NCBI RefSeq assembly: GCF_005280585.1
Contig: NZ_SZVO01000020.1
Location: 1 to 64,000 of the forward strand
DNA: 64,000 bases
Reading direction: 5' to 3'
From: Dyadobacter frigoris
Lineage (GTDB): Bacteria > Bacteroidota > Bacteroidia > Cytophagales > Spirosomataceae
This document shows, one piece after another, positions 7,278 through 15,054 of this stretch; the first letter of the stretch is position 1; each line of letters opens with the position of its first letter. Under the pieces are notes generated by a model that was given only the letters and a program-made list of their open reading frames with translations, was not told the DNA's origin and did no database searches. The translations under genes were made by a program, and so were the position numbers.

Positions 7278-8816
7278 TTAGTGATCCGACAAAATAACCT
7301 GTGGCTTGCTACCTTTTTTCTTTGTAACTAAAAATAGTAACGGCAGGGCACAAAGGAAAACAGCTCCAACCAACAAATAAGCATCATTAAAACTTAGCAA
7401 ATTACTTTGGCGTCCAATCCCGGCATCAATTAGCCCCATAGCTTTTTTATTGGCATCAAATGTGGTAAAACCTTTGCTCATAAAGAAATTGGTATACCCT
7501 GTAAGGCGCTGCATCGCAAGCGGATTGTACTCTGTAATATTAGAGACCAGATCAGAACGGTGAAGTGCATTACGGTTATGTAAATACGTATTCACCATAG
7601 CCAACCCAACCGAACCTCCAAGCTGGCGCATCATATTATTAAGTGCTGCGCCCTGCGGAATATCCTTCGGTTCAAGTGCTGAAACGGCAAGGGCCGTAAG
7701 CGGCACCGTTACAATTGCAAGCCCGACACCGCGAAAAATCAGGAATATGGTAATATCATGGGCACTTGCGTTCAAATTTAACCGGGACATTTGCCAGCTG
7801 AATAGAACAAAAAGCATCATTCCTGTTGTAATCATAAATAAAGGTGAAACACCTTTTTGTAATAATTTTGCCGAAATAATTAAACCTCCGATAGCCAGAA
7901 AAGCGCCTGGTAATAAAAGCAATCCTGTTTGTGATGGTGTAAAATTCAATAAACGCTGTGCAAAAACCGGGGTTAAAAAGACTGAGCTAAAAAGCCCGAT
8001 TCCGGAAATAAATGTAACGACTGCTGCGATACTCAGATTTTTACTTTTCAAAACCCGCAGGTTAACCACCGGACTTTTGATTTTCAATTCCCACCAGATA
8101 AATAATGATAATCCCAGCGATGCCGCCACGCTTAACCAGATGATATAAGTTGCGTCAAACCAGTCGTCTATTTCTCCTCTTTCCAAAACTGTTTGTAAAG
8201 AACCAATACCAACGGCTAATAATAAAATACCGGTCCAGTCTATATTTCCGGCAGTTTGTTTGAATTTAGGTTCGCCCAGTAAAACGTAACAAAGTGAAGC
8301 TACCGTAATTCCAATTGGAATATTGATGTAAAAAATCCAGGGCCAGGAATAATATTCAGTGATAAAACCGCCTAAGGTAGGGCCAATTGTCGGGCCGAGA
8401 AAAACACCCACACCAAATATTGCACTGGCGACATTTTGTTTTTCCTTTGGAAATAATTCAAAAACAATGGCCTGGGAAACAGAGAGTAACGCGCCTCCGC
8501 CAAGTCCTTGCATAAACCGAAAGAAAACCAGCATCCAGATCCCCGAAGCCTGGCCACACATGAATGAAAAGAATGTGAAAGCGATGACGGATCCGATGTA
8601 GTAATTTCTTCGGCCTAATTTTAAAGCTAAAAAGCTGGTCATCGGGATGATGATCACGTTCGCGATGGCATAGGAAGTGATCACCCAGGATGTATCTTCG
8701 AGCGTCGAACCCAGGTTGCCGCTCATATGCGACAGGGCAACATTTACGATTGATGTATCGATTAATTCCATGACGGCAGCCGCAATCACGGTAATCAGAA
8801 GAATTGTTCTTTTCAT
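7278..8816 (-). CDS. DHA2-family MFS multidrug efflux transporter (EmrB/QacA type)
   Basis: A 512-residue inner-membrane protein with about 14 hydrophobic helices. The DHA2 signature is at the start (MELIDTSIVNVAL, where the Asp in helix 1 is typical of the family), followed by the loop LALKLGRRNYY and the antiporter-like GPTIGPTLGGFI motif. EmrB-type pumps export hydrophobic drugs by proton antiport, usually with an EmrA adaptor and a TolC channel. Neither partner is adjacent here, so they would be elsewhere or unnecessary. The upstream region carries a TetR-like palindrome at 8954-8967, but no regulator gene is next to it. Confidence 0.92.
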   Translation of the reverse strand: MKRTILLITVIAAAVMELIDTSIVNVALSHMSGNLGSTLEDTSWVITSYAIANVIIIPMTSFLALKLGRRNYYIGSVIAFTFFSFMCGQASGIWMLVFFRFMQGLGGGALLSVSQAIVFELFPKEKQNVASAIFGVGVFLGPTIGPTLGGFITEYYSWPWIFYINIPIGITVASLCYVLLGEPKFKQTAGNIDWTGILLLAVGIGSLQTVLERGEIDDWFDATYIIWLSVAASLGLSLFIWWELKIKSPVVNLRVLKSKNLSIAAVVTFISGIGLFSSVFLTPVFAQRLLNFTPSQTGLLLLPGAFLAIGGLIISAKLLQKGVSPLFMITTGMMLFVLFSWQMSRLNLNASAHDITIFLIFRGVGLAIVTVPLTALAVSALEPKDIPQGAALNNMMRQLGGSVGLAMVNTYLHNRNALHRSDLVSNITEYNPLAMQRLTGYTNFFMSKGFTTFDANKKAMGLIDAGIGRQSNLLSFNDAYLLVGAVFLCALPLLFLVTKKKGSKPQVILSDH

Positions 8817-8953
8817 AATAATAACGATCGGTATATTTAATTTAACATCTTTCTCAAAGCCGATATGGTTAAATGTGATTTTTATGATTTTTTTATTTGC
8901 ATAAAATGAAAAATTTTGTGTTTGTTATCTATTTTTCATTCGAATACAAAAAT

Positions 8954-8967
8954 ATACCATTTGGTAT
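8954..8967. promoter_or_regulatory. Palindromic operator candidate upstream of the efflux pump
   Basis: ATACCA-TT-TGGTAT is a perfect inverted repeat about 140 bp upstream of the pump start codon. Its size suits a TetR- or MarR-family dimer, but the regulator is not in the neighbourhood. Confidence 0.4.
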
Positions 8968-9024
8968 TATTTAACAAATATTTTGGGTAAATATGTTAGA
9001 ATGGTTAAATCATTGGCATTTATA

Positions 9025-9262
9025 TCGGCCATGCCTACGGCATTTATGGATAAAATATATTCCCGCATTCCGTGGGTTAAAACCCACGGATACCATGTCG
9101 GTCATGCCGATGGCATTTTTTAATTATTGTGCTATTTTTGGATCCTCGGGCTAAAACCCACGGTTACTTCGTCGGTCATGCTGATGGCATTTTTTTGATA
9201 GAAAAGTGCCATCGGCACGAACGATATGGTAGCCCCGGAATTTATTCCGGGGGATTCCGGGG
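9025..9262. repeat. Cluster of extragenic palindromic repeats
   Basis: Several related units occur in succession. CATGCCTACGGCATTTATGG is the first, then CCGTGGGTTAAAACCCACGG (a hairpin near 9079-9099) and GTCGGTCATGCCGATGGCAT. A partial CGGGCTAAAACCCACGG, a second GTCGGTCATGCTGATGGCAT, a reverse-oriented GTGCCATCGGCACG, and CCCCGGAATTTATTCCGGGG follow. Mixed orientation and near-identical copies mark REP-like non-coding elements rather than genes. Confidence 0.7.
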
Positions 9263-9274
9263 GAAAAATCGAAA

Positions 9275-9319
9275 TTAAAAAAGCTGGCCAGACAAGTATC
9301 AAAACCTGCCTGGCCAGCT
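9275..9319 (-). terminator. Strong intrinsic terminator of the IMP dehydrogenase gene
   Basis: AGCTGGCCAG at 9282-9291 pairs with CTGGCCAGCT at 9310-9319. Read on the minus strand the stem is followed by a run of six to seven U. It lies 22 bp after the stop of the gene at 9341. Confidence 0.85.
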
Positions 9320-9340
9320 CAATCAAAATATTCTAAAAAT

Positions 9341-10831
9341 TTATTCTTTTACAATCACATCATGCGCGCCGCCTTCAACAATACTTACAGAAGATACCAA
9401 TGTAATTTTCGCTTTTTCTTTTAATAATGCAATTGAAATTGTCCCACAGCTGCACATCGTCGATTTAATTTTACCAACTGTAACAGCCAGATTATCCTTC
9501 AAAGTACCTGCGTAAGGAACATAACTATCAACCCCTTCTTCGAATTTCAATCCGTCTGCCGTATCACCCATGTCGTAACGTTGCCAGTTACGTGCGCGGT
9601 TGGAACCTTCTCCCCAGTATTCCTTAACGTAGTTTCCACCAACCATCAATTTACGTGTCGGGCTTTCGTCGAAACGGGCGAAATATCTTCCCATCATCAG
9701 AAAATCCGCACCCATGGCAAGGGCAAGCACCATATGATAATCCTGGGCAATTCCACCATCAGAACAAATCGGAATATAAACTCCGGTTTCTTTAAAATAT
9801 TCATCGCGGGCATCTGCAACTTCAATAAGCGCAGTTGCCTGCCCGCGGCCGATACCTTTTGTTTCTCTTGTAATACAAATAGATCCGCCGCCAACACCAA
9901 CTTTGATAAAATCAGCCCCTGCTTCAACCAGGTATAAAAAGCCTTCTTTGTCCACTACATTACCGGCGCCAACTTTTACTTTTTCACCAAATTTACTTTT
10001 GATGTATTCAAGCGTTTCTTTTTGCCATTCAGAAAATCCGTCTGACGAATCGATACACAAAACATCAGCACCAGCTTCAACCAAAGCAGGTACTCTCTCT
10101 TTATAATCTCTTGTATTGATACCAGCGCCAACGATCAGTTTCTTCTGATAATCAGACAATTCCAAAGGATTATCCTTATGATTGTCATAATCTTTTCTGA
10201 AAACGAAGAACTTAAAATTGTTATTCTCATCAATTACCGGAAGGCTGTTAAGCTTGTGCTCCCAAATAATATCATTCGCTTCTTTTAGAGAAATGCCAAG
10301 TTCAGCTGTTACTAGATTCGAAAAAGGTGTCATGAATTCTTTCACCTTTTTATCCAGACTATCATTCGTAACACGGTAATCTCTGCTCGTTACAATACCT
10401 AGTAATTTGCCTTCAGCTTTTCCGTTATCCGTAATCGCGATGGTCGAATGTCCCGTTTTTCCTTTTAAAAGAATTACGTCTTTTAATGTATGTTCTTCCG
10501 TAAGATTAGCAGTACTGATAACAAAACCAGATTTATGATTTTTTACCTTTCTGATCATTTCTGTCTGTTCTTCAATCGATTGAGAACCAAAAATAAAAGA
10601 AAGTCCACCGTTTTTTGCCAGTGCAATGGCCATGTTGTCGTCTGACACCGACTGCATGATGGCTGATACAAAAGGAACGTTTAGTTCAATATCGGATACT
10701 TCTCCCTTATTGAATTTTGTCAAAGGAGTTTTCAATGACACCTTGTTAGGAACACAATCCTTGGTTGTCAAACCCGGAATTAACAGGTATTCGCTAAAAG
10801 TTCTTGATGTTTCGTTTAAATACTGAGCCAT
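9341..10831 (-). CDS. guaB: IMP dehydrogenase, Tritrichomonas-like variant
   Basis: A 496-residue cytosolic enzyme converting IMP to XMP with NAD+ in guanine nucleotide synthesis. It has a TIM barrel interrupted by two CBS domains (about residues 105-225, with ITDNGKAEGKLLGIVTSRDY and LNSLPVIDENN). The catalytic loop is GGGSICITRE with Cys319, and the mobile flap carries NWQRYDMG with Arg418-Tyr419. Cys319 and Arg418/Tyr419 fall at the same residue numbers as in the well-studied Tritrichomonas foetus enzyme. The flanking sequences (NEYLLIPGL-like start, EGGAHDVIVK end) also match that enzyme as I remember it, rather than the standard bacterial GuaB. It ends in a strong terminator and appears monocistronic. 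Confidence 0.9.
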   Translation of the reverse strand: MAQYLNETSRTFSEYLLIPGLTTKDCVPNKVSLKTPLTKFNKGEVSDIELNVPFVSAIMQSVSDDNMAIALAKNGGLSFIFGSQSIEEQTEMIRKVKNHKSGFVISTANLTEEHTLKDVILLKGKTGHSTIAITDNGKAEGKLLGIVTSRDYRVTNDSLDKKVKEFMTPFSNLVTAELGISLKEANDIIWEHKLNSLPVIDENNNFKFFVFRKDYDNHKDNPLELSDYQKKLIVGAGINTRDYKERVPALVEAGADVLCIDSSDGFSEWQKETLEYIKSKFGEKVKVGAGNVVDKEGFLYLVEAGADFIKVGVGGGSICITRETKGIGRGQATALIEVADARDEYFKETGVYIPICSDGGIAQDYHMVLALAMGADFLMMGRYFARFDESPTRKLMVGGNYVKEYWGEGSNRARNWQRYDMGDTADGLKFEEGVDSYVPYAGTLKDNLAVTVGKIKSTMCSCGTISIALLKEKAKITLVSSVSIVEGGAHDVIVKE

Positions 10832-10832
10832 T

Positions 10833-11252
10833 TTATTTGTTTTTAAATTTATCGCCCTTCCCGCCAGATACTACAACAATAGCTGCAAAATCCATTTTCT
10901 TCTCATTATAGAATGAAGAAAAATAAGATTTAACTAATAAGATAGTATAACCGAAAAAGAAAAAACGAGCTGTTTTTTGAAGTTTTAAACTGAATACAGA
11001 TTTCACTTCTGAATCTGTGAAGAAAATTAAATTGTTTCCTGTGCCGGATTGAACCAATAAGTATGGAAACAATTTCAGACCCCAAACATTGTAATTTACC
11101 GGAACATTTTTCTGGAAAGCACTGAAATGAAGGATATTATAATACTGAGAAACCCTTTTCAAAATTGCCGTCCTGTACCATTGTTGCTTTTTTCCTGCAA
11201 CTTTCCGGCTCTTTGAACCGGGTACTTCAACAATATTGAACCCTGTTTCCAT
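10833..11252 (-). CDS. Doubtful hypothetical ORF upstream of guaB
   Basis: A 139-codon open frame ending one base before the guaB start. It is unusually rich in Phe, Lys and aromatic residues (KTARFFFFGYTI) and has no recognised domain. It may instead be the 5' leader and promoter region of guaB. No ribosome-binding site helps decide. If real, it would be cotranscribed with guaB. Confidence 0.3.
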   Translation of the reverse strand: METGFNIVEVPGSKSRKVAGKKQQWYRTAILKRVSQYYNILHFSAFQKNVPVNYNVWGLKLFPYLLVQSGTGNNLIFFTDSEVKSVFSLKLQKTARFFFFGYTILLVKSYFSSFYNEKKMDFAAIVVVSGGKGDKFKNK

Positions 11253-11694
11253 AAAATATATTTATAGAGAACATCTTTTCCGAAAAAAAATTCACTTACG
11301 TCAATTATCATTTTTCCACGGAAGCTTTACATTGCATGAATTCGATAACATCAGGTGTTATTGCGACTCATTGTTAAGCGTTCTTCATATAATGGATGCA
11401 AAAGTAGTTATTTTTAAGATAATTTCCTCGATCAATTGGAGAGAAAATGTCAGAATTCTTTTTATGCTGCTGTAAAATAAGTTATCTGCTCATTTTCCAA
11501 ATAGAAACTGACCGCTAAAATGAGCATTAAAGGTCAGGAAAGTCCAATTAGGTTGTTAATAATTTCGTAATTATCTGTTTCCAAAAATCTTTGCAGTTAC
11601 ACAAAATTTAACCTGACGCCTTATACGTAAAAAAAGCTGTCACACAGAAACAGTTCACAATTAATTTTCATAGATCAGATAAACAGTTAACGGT
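11253..11694. other. Intergenic region, possible pseudoknot-forming repeats
   Basis: About 440 bp without a convincing gene. A 10-bp inverted repeat (TGCTCATTTT 11487-11496 with AAAATGAGCA 11517-11526) is interleaved with a 6-bp one (CTGACC 11508-11513 with GGTCAG 11532-11537). That is the geometry of an H-type pseudoknot. Nothing else was recognised. Confidence 0.4.
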
Positions 11695-12198
11695 TTATTC
11701 ATATCCATAAGCCGCTACAATTTGTTCATTACTTTTTAAAGATTCCTGACGGGCGTCGTAGCTGTTCAGCACAATTACATGAGCTCCCATTTCAGCAGCT
11801 TGTTTTTTCATTTTTTCAATATCGCGGGATTCAATATTTGAAATACCATGAATCTGATGGGTTGATTTAATGTGAATTTCTCCTTTTTTTATCAAGCCTA
11901 CAACGGAAAGAGGATTGCTGGTTACTACAATTTTTTCCCAGTCTTTTTTTCCATGCACCTCTACTTTATCCGAAATCGGCTCGATACGTCCGGATTTATA
12001 CACAATTTTCTCAACTTCTGCCTTACCTAACTTATCTGAATGGGAATCTCGGGGATCTGTAAAAACAATAGTACTTTCTGTTACGTAGTTAACCTTGACA
12101 TTTAATTTCTCACCATCATGTTTGACTATAACATCCTGGGCGGAGACAAACCGTGTTGAAATACAACAAATGACAAAAATTAATAAATGATTTTTCAC
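11695..12198 (-). CDS. Secreted hypothetical protein
   Basis: A 167-residue protein starting at GTG 12198, immediately before a signal peptide (VKNHLLIFVICCISTRFVSAQD). An ATG at 12285 would place 29 residues ahead of that signal peptide, so GTG is preferred. The mature part opens with VIVKHDGEKLNVKVNYV, a beta-rich motif seen in many secreted Bacteroidota proteins of unknown function. The C-terminal half (AAEMGAHVIVLNSYDAR) is reminiscent of small envelope-stress proteins that sense or bind at the cell surface. No partner genes are adjacent. Confidence 0.65.
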   Translation of the reverse strand: MKNHLLIFVICCISTRFVSAQDVIVKHDGEKLNVKVNYVTESTIVFTDPRDSHSDKLGKAEVEKIVYKSGRIEPISDKVEVHGKKDWEKIVVTSNPLSVVGLIKKGEIHIKSTHQIHGISNIESRDIEKMKKQAAEMGAHVIVLNSYDARQESLKSNEQIVAAYGYE

Positions 12199-12604
12199 TT
12201 TTATAAATTCTAGAGGTTCTACATTATGCAAATATATAATAGAATTTTTTCTACGAAAAAATTTATGATCTCGAAGATAATACAAAGCGCAATTAAAATA
12301 TTATAATTTTAATGATTTTTAATAAAACTATTCAAATATACATTTCTTAATTACAACAATATAGTCTAGGCTGGCTACAAATCGTGTAGTAGCAAAACCC
12401 GTTTTATATTTTCTAAATCAACCGACAACTCAAAATATGTTACTTATAATCAAATAGTTAGTACATTTACCCTCCACTTGTTTAACCGACACTCAACGAA
12501 AGAAAGTCTTTTTTTACCTGGTCTGAAATACTATAAACAGCAGACAGGGAAAGAATTAACTCATAAGATTTGTAATCAAAAAAGACTATTTCCCTCACCC
12601 GTTG
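12199..12604. other. AT-rich intergenic region
   Basis: About 400 bp, very AT-rich, between a minus-strand and a plus-strand gene, so it should carry divergent promoters. TACATTTA near 12462-12469 is a weak -7 candidate for the small gene at 12605. I see no RNA gene or repeat. Confidence 0.4.
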
Positions 12605-12784
12605 ATGAGCAAATTTTTCATTATTTTCATAAAAGGAATTGTTGGATTGATCTGGTTTGTGGCTACTGTGGTCACGGCTATACTTCTTTCGCCTTTTGTG
12701 CTGGCTTCATGGATTTCAGGCATGCTGGATAAAAAGCAAAATAGTGACAAAGAAAAATCTTCGTCAGGGGATAGTGAAAAATAA
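12605..12784 (+). CDS. Small single-pass membrane protein
   Basis: A 59-residue peptide from ATG 12605 (a TTG one codon earlier is less likely). It has a long hydrophobic stretch (about residues 4-37, IKGIVGLIWFVATVVTAILL) and a charged Lys/Ser/Asp-rich tail. The organisation is plausible for a small inner-membrane protein, but no family is recognised. Competing frames in the same region lack such structure. Confidence 0.45.
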   Translation: MSKFFIIFIKGIVGLIWFVATVVTAILLSPFVLASWISGMLDKKQNSDKEKSSSGDSEK

Positions 12785-12810
12785 CTATAACCCTTCAATA
12801 CGATTTTTGA

Positions 12811-14295
12811 TTATCCCTTTTTGACCGCGTTTTTTAAAATCCCGACGGCTTCTGTCATTTCTTCCACCGACAGGTTTCCAAAGCCCAGGCGCATAGCCGT
12901 TACACTTTCAGTTTGATACAAAAGTTTTTGCGGTAAATGAAGATTTTGCGCCAGACAGTTTTTGCTGATGCGCATCAGATTTAGTTCGGGATTCCATTTT
13001 GTCCAGATAGACAAACCTCCGGGCGGAGCCGAAAATGATACAAAATCACCCAATTCAGAAGTTAACAAATCGCACAGAGAATCTCTTCGTTCCTGATAAA
13101 TTTTCAATGCCTTTTTAAGATGCCGCTGAATTTCTCTTTCTTCCAGCAATTCACCTAAAGCCTGTTCCATCAACATATCACCCTGCCTGTCAACAATACG
13201 GCGAAACTTACCTAATTCCTGAATCAGATTTTCCGGAGCCACCAGATACCCCGAACGAAAACCCGGCGCAAGGGAATTGCAAAAAGAGCCAATATAAACA
13301 ACCATTCCATGCCTGTCCGCGCTGGTCAACGGCAATACCGGGCTGCTGTTGTAATGAAAATCGTAGTCATAATCATCTTCCAGAATTATAAAACCATATT
13401 GAGCCGAAAGGCTAAGTAGTTCCAGCCTTCGTTCCGCACTCAAAGTCACCGTCGTCGGATAATGATGATGCGGAGTCAGGTATAACATTCTGATCTTTTT
13501 GGTTTCACAAAGTTTCTTAATTGCTTCAACAGAAATTCCATCCTCATCCACCGTAACCGGAATTATACTTGCACCGGCTTCCTGAAATATCATATTGGCA
13601 ACATAATAACTAAGATCACCGACAATAACCAGATCACCCTTATCAATTAACATATTAGATGCCAGATAAATACTCATATGTATACCTCTGGTGGTTAGTA
13701 TATTATTTTGAGTAATGTGCAGCCCACGGGTATTATTAAGGTAATGCGCCAACGTTTCCCTATAAAATTCATTCCCTTCAACATGGGAATAACCAAAATG
13801 TTTGTGACTGCTTTTTCTTTTAAGAATTCCACCATAAACTTTTGACAATCGGTCCAATGGAGCCAGGCGTATGTCAGGAAGGCCGTCTGTAAATTCAAGT
13901 GCCGAATCAGTACTAACGAAAGGTTTATCGAGTAATATATTTTGTTTGAAGCCAAAACCCGTTTTTGCCGGATAACTGGTTAAAAATTCGGTATTATATT
14001 TTAAAGAATCTGACCTCCTTGCCGGCGATTTACTACTTACAAAGGTTCCTTTATTAGGCTGAATTTCGGTCCAACCCTGCGCATTCAGTTCATCATAAAC
14101 GGCAATTATCGTTTTACGATGAACGTCCAGTTGCTGAGATAACGTACGAGATCCGGGTAGCTGGATACCAGGAGTTAACACCCCGCGCTGAATCGCATTG
14201 ATCATTTGGTGGACAATCTGCAAATACACTGGCGTATCTAAAAGCCGATCAATGACGACCATGCTTTTGAAGGGAATTTGAACCGGACTACTCAT
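12811..14295 (-). CDS. MocR/PdxR-type regulator (GntR helix-turn-helix + aminotransferase fold), PLP lysine replaced
   Basis: A 494-residue protein. Residues about 15-85 form a GntR winged helix (LPGSRTLSQQLDVHRKTIIAVYDEL), then a linker, then a fold-type-I aminotransferase domain (about 130-490) with LEDDYDYDFHYNSSP and MRLGFGNLS. In MocR proteins PLP binds a lysine in the segment GTFSKTLxPGLR. The equivalent here is GSFCNSLAPGFR, with Asn340 (codon AAT, complement of 13276-13278) at the lysine position. The Schiff base cannot form in the usual way, so the protein may bind an amino acid, PLP non-covalently or another ligand. It is divergent from the lipocalin gene at 14450. Confidence 0.9.
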   Translation of the reverse strand: MSSPVQIPFKSMVVIDRLLDTPVYLQIVHQMINAIQRGVLTPGIQLPGSRTLSQQLDVHRKTIIAVYDELNAQGWTEIQPNKGTFVSSKSPARRSDSLKYNTEFLTSYPAKTGFGFKQNILLDKPFVSTDSALEFTDGLPDIRLAPLDRLSKVYGGILKRKSSHKHFGYSHVEGNEFYRETLAHYLNNTRGLHITQNNILTTRGIHMSIYLASNMLIDKGDLVIVGDLSYYVANMIFQEAGASIIPVTVDEDGISVEAIKKLCETKKIRMLYLTPHHHYPTTVTLSAERRLELLSLSAQYGFIILEDDYDYDFHYNSSPVLPLTSADRHGMVVYIGSFCNSLAPGFRSGYLVAPENLIQELGKFRRIVDRQGDMLMEQALGELLEEREIQRHLKKALKIYQERRDSLCDLLTSELGDFVSFSAPPGGLSIWTKWNPELNLMRISKNCLAQNLHLPQKLLYQTESVTAMRLGFGNLSVEEMTEAVGILKNAVKKG

Positions 14296-14449
14296 TCCGC
14301 AAAATTAATAAATTATAAGAGTCCGGCTGAGAATATCCACTAAAAGATCACTTAGATCATGGAAACATAAATAAAAAAGTTTCGGATTTTAAAGTACAAT
14401 TCATCCAAACGAAACATGAAACCGTATATTACGAAAAACGCACTTCATT

Positions 14450-14959
14450 ATGAAACTATCAACATCCATACTTTTCGTCTGCTTTTTATGCGCTTTCAAA
14501 CTTCCAAATGCGACGGTTGAAAAGGTGGATATTAACCATTATGCCGGAACCTGGTATTCCCTTTATTCAATTCCGTCTACTTATGATAAAGGGAGTAAAG
14601 AAACAACGGGGAAATATACCTGGAATAGAAAGGGGGAATATTACGATGTAGTTACGTCCTATAAAAAAGAAGGGAGTGATGAAGTTCATGCCGTGTCTTC
14701 AAAAGTTTATCAGGTGCCTGGCACCAATAACGCCCAAATGAAGGCACAATTTCTCTGGCCATTCAAAATCGATTATTGGGTTATAGAACTTGCTTCGGAT
14801 TATTCCTACGTGGTAGTTGGCCATCCTGAACATAAATTTTTGTTCATCATGAGTCGAAAAAAATCGATCGATAAAAAACTTTATTCCGACATTGTTACGC
14901 GCTGTGAGGCGAAAGGATATGATGTATCAAAACTTACTTGTCAAAATCACAAAGAATAA
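14450..14959 (+). CDS. Lipocalin family protein (Blc-like)
   Basis: A 169-residue exported protein with an N-terminal signal (about 1-18) and the lipocalin signature YAGTWYSLYSIP (Gly33-Thr34-Trp35). A late strand, YVVVGHPEHKFLFIMSRK, is typical of bacterial lipocalins. These eight-stranded barrels bind lipids or other hydrophobic ligands at the envelope. A clear lipobox is not seen (LCAF near Cys14 is atypical), so it may be periplasmic rather than lipidated. It shares its upstream region with the MocR-like gene, a possible regulatory link. Confidence 0.88.
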   Translation: MKLSTSILFVCFLCAFKLPNATVEKVDINHYAGTWYSLYSIPSTYDKGSKETTGKYTWNRKGEYYDVVTSYKKEGSDEVHAVSSKVYQVPGTNNAQMKAQFLWPFKIDYWVIELASDYSYVVVGHPEHKFLFIMSRKKSIDKKLYSDIVTRCEAKGYDVSKLTCQNHKE

Positions 14960-15054
14960 TATAGTTACCTGAATTACAGCTGGATAAATCAGTTTTTATT
15001 CGCTAAATTTGATACAGTTCAGGATCTAATTTAGCAATTCTAACGGTATTGGCT

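Larger units (their letters stand above)
8817..9340. other. Intergenic region with operator-like palindrome and palindromic repeats
   Basis: About 520 bp without a gene between the efflux pump and the IMP dehydrogenase-like gene. It holds a promoter-proximal palindrome (8954-8967), a cluster of repeated extragenic palindromes (about 9025-9262) and the terminator of the IMP dehydrogenase gene (9275-9319). Confidence 0.7.

Noticed and set aside
12478..12798. Alternative ORFs on both strands around the small membrane protein
   Set aside because: They lack any structure, whereas the frame at 12605 has a clear transmembrane helix and charged tail.
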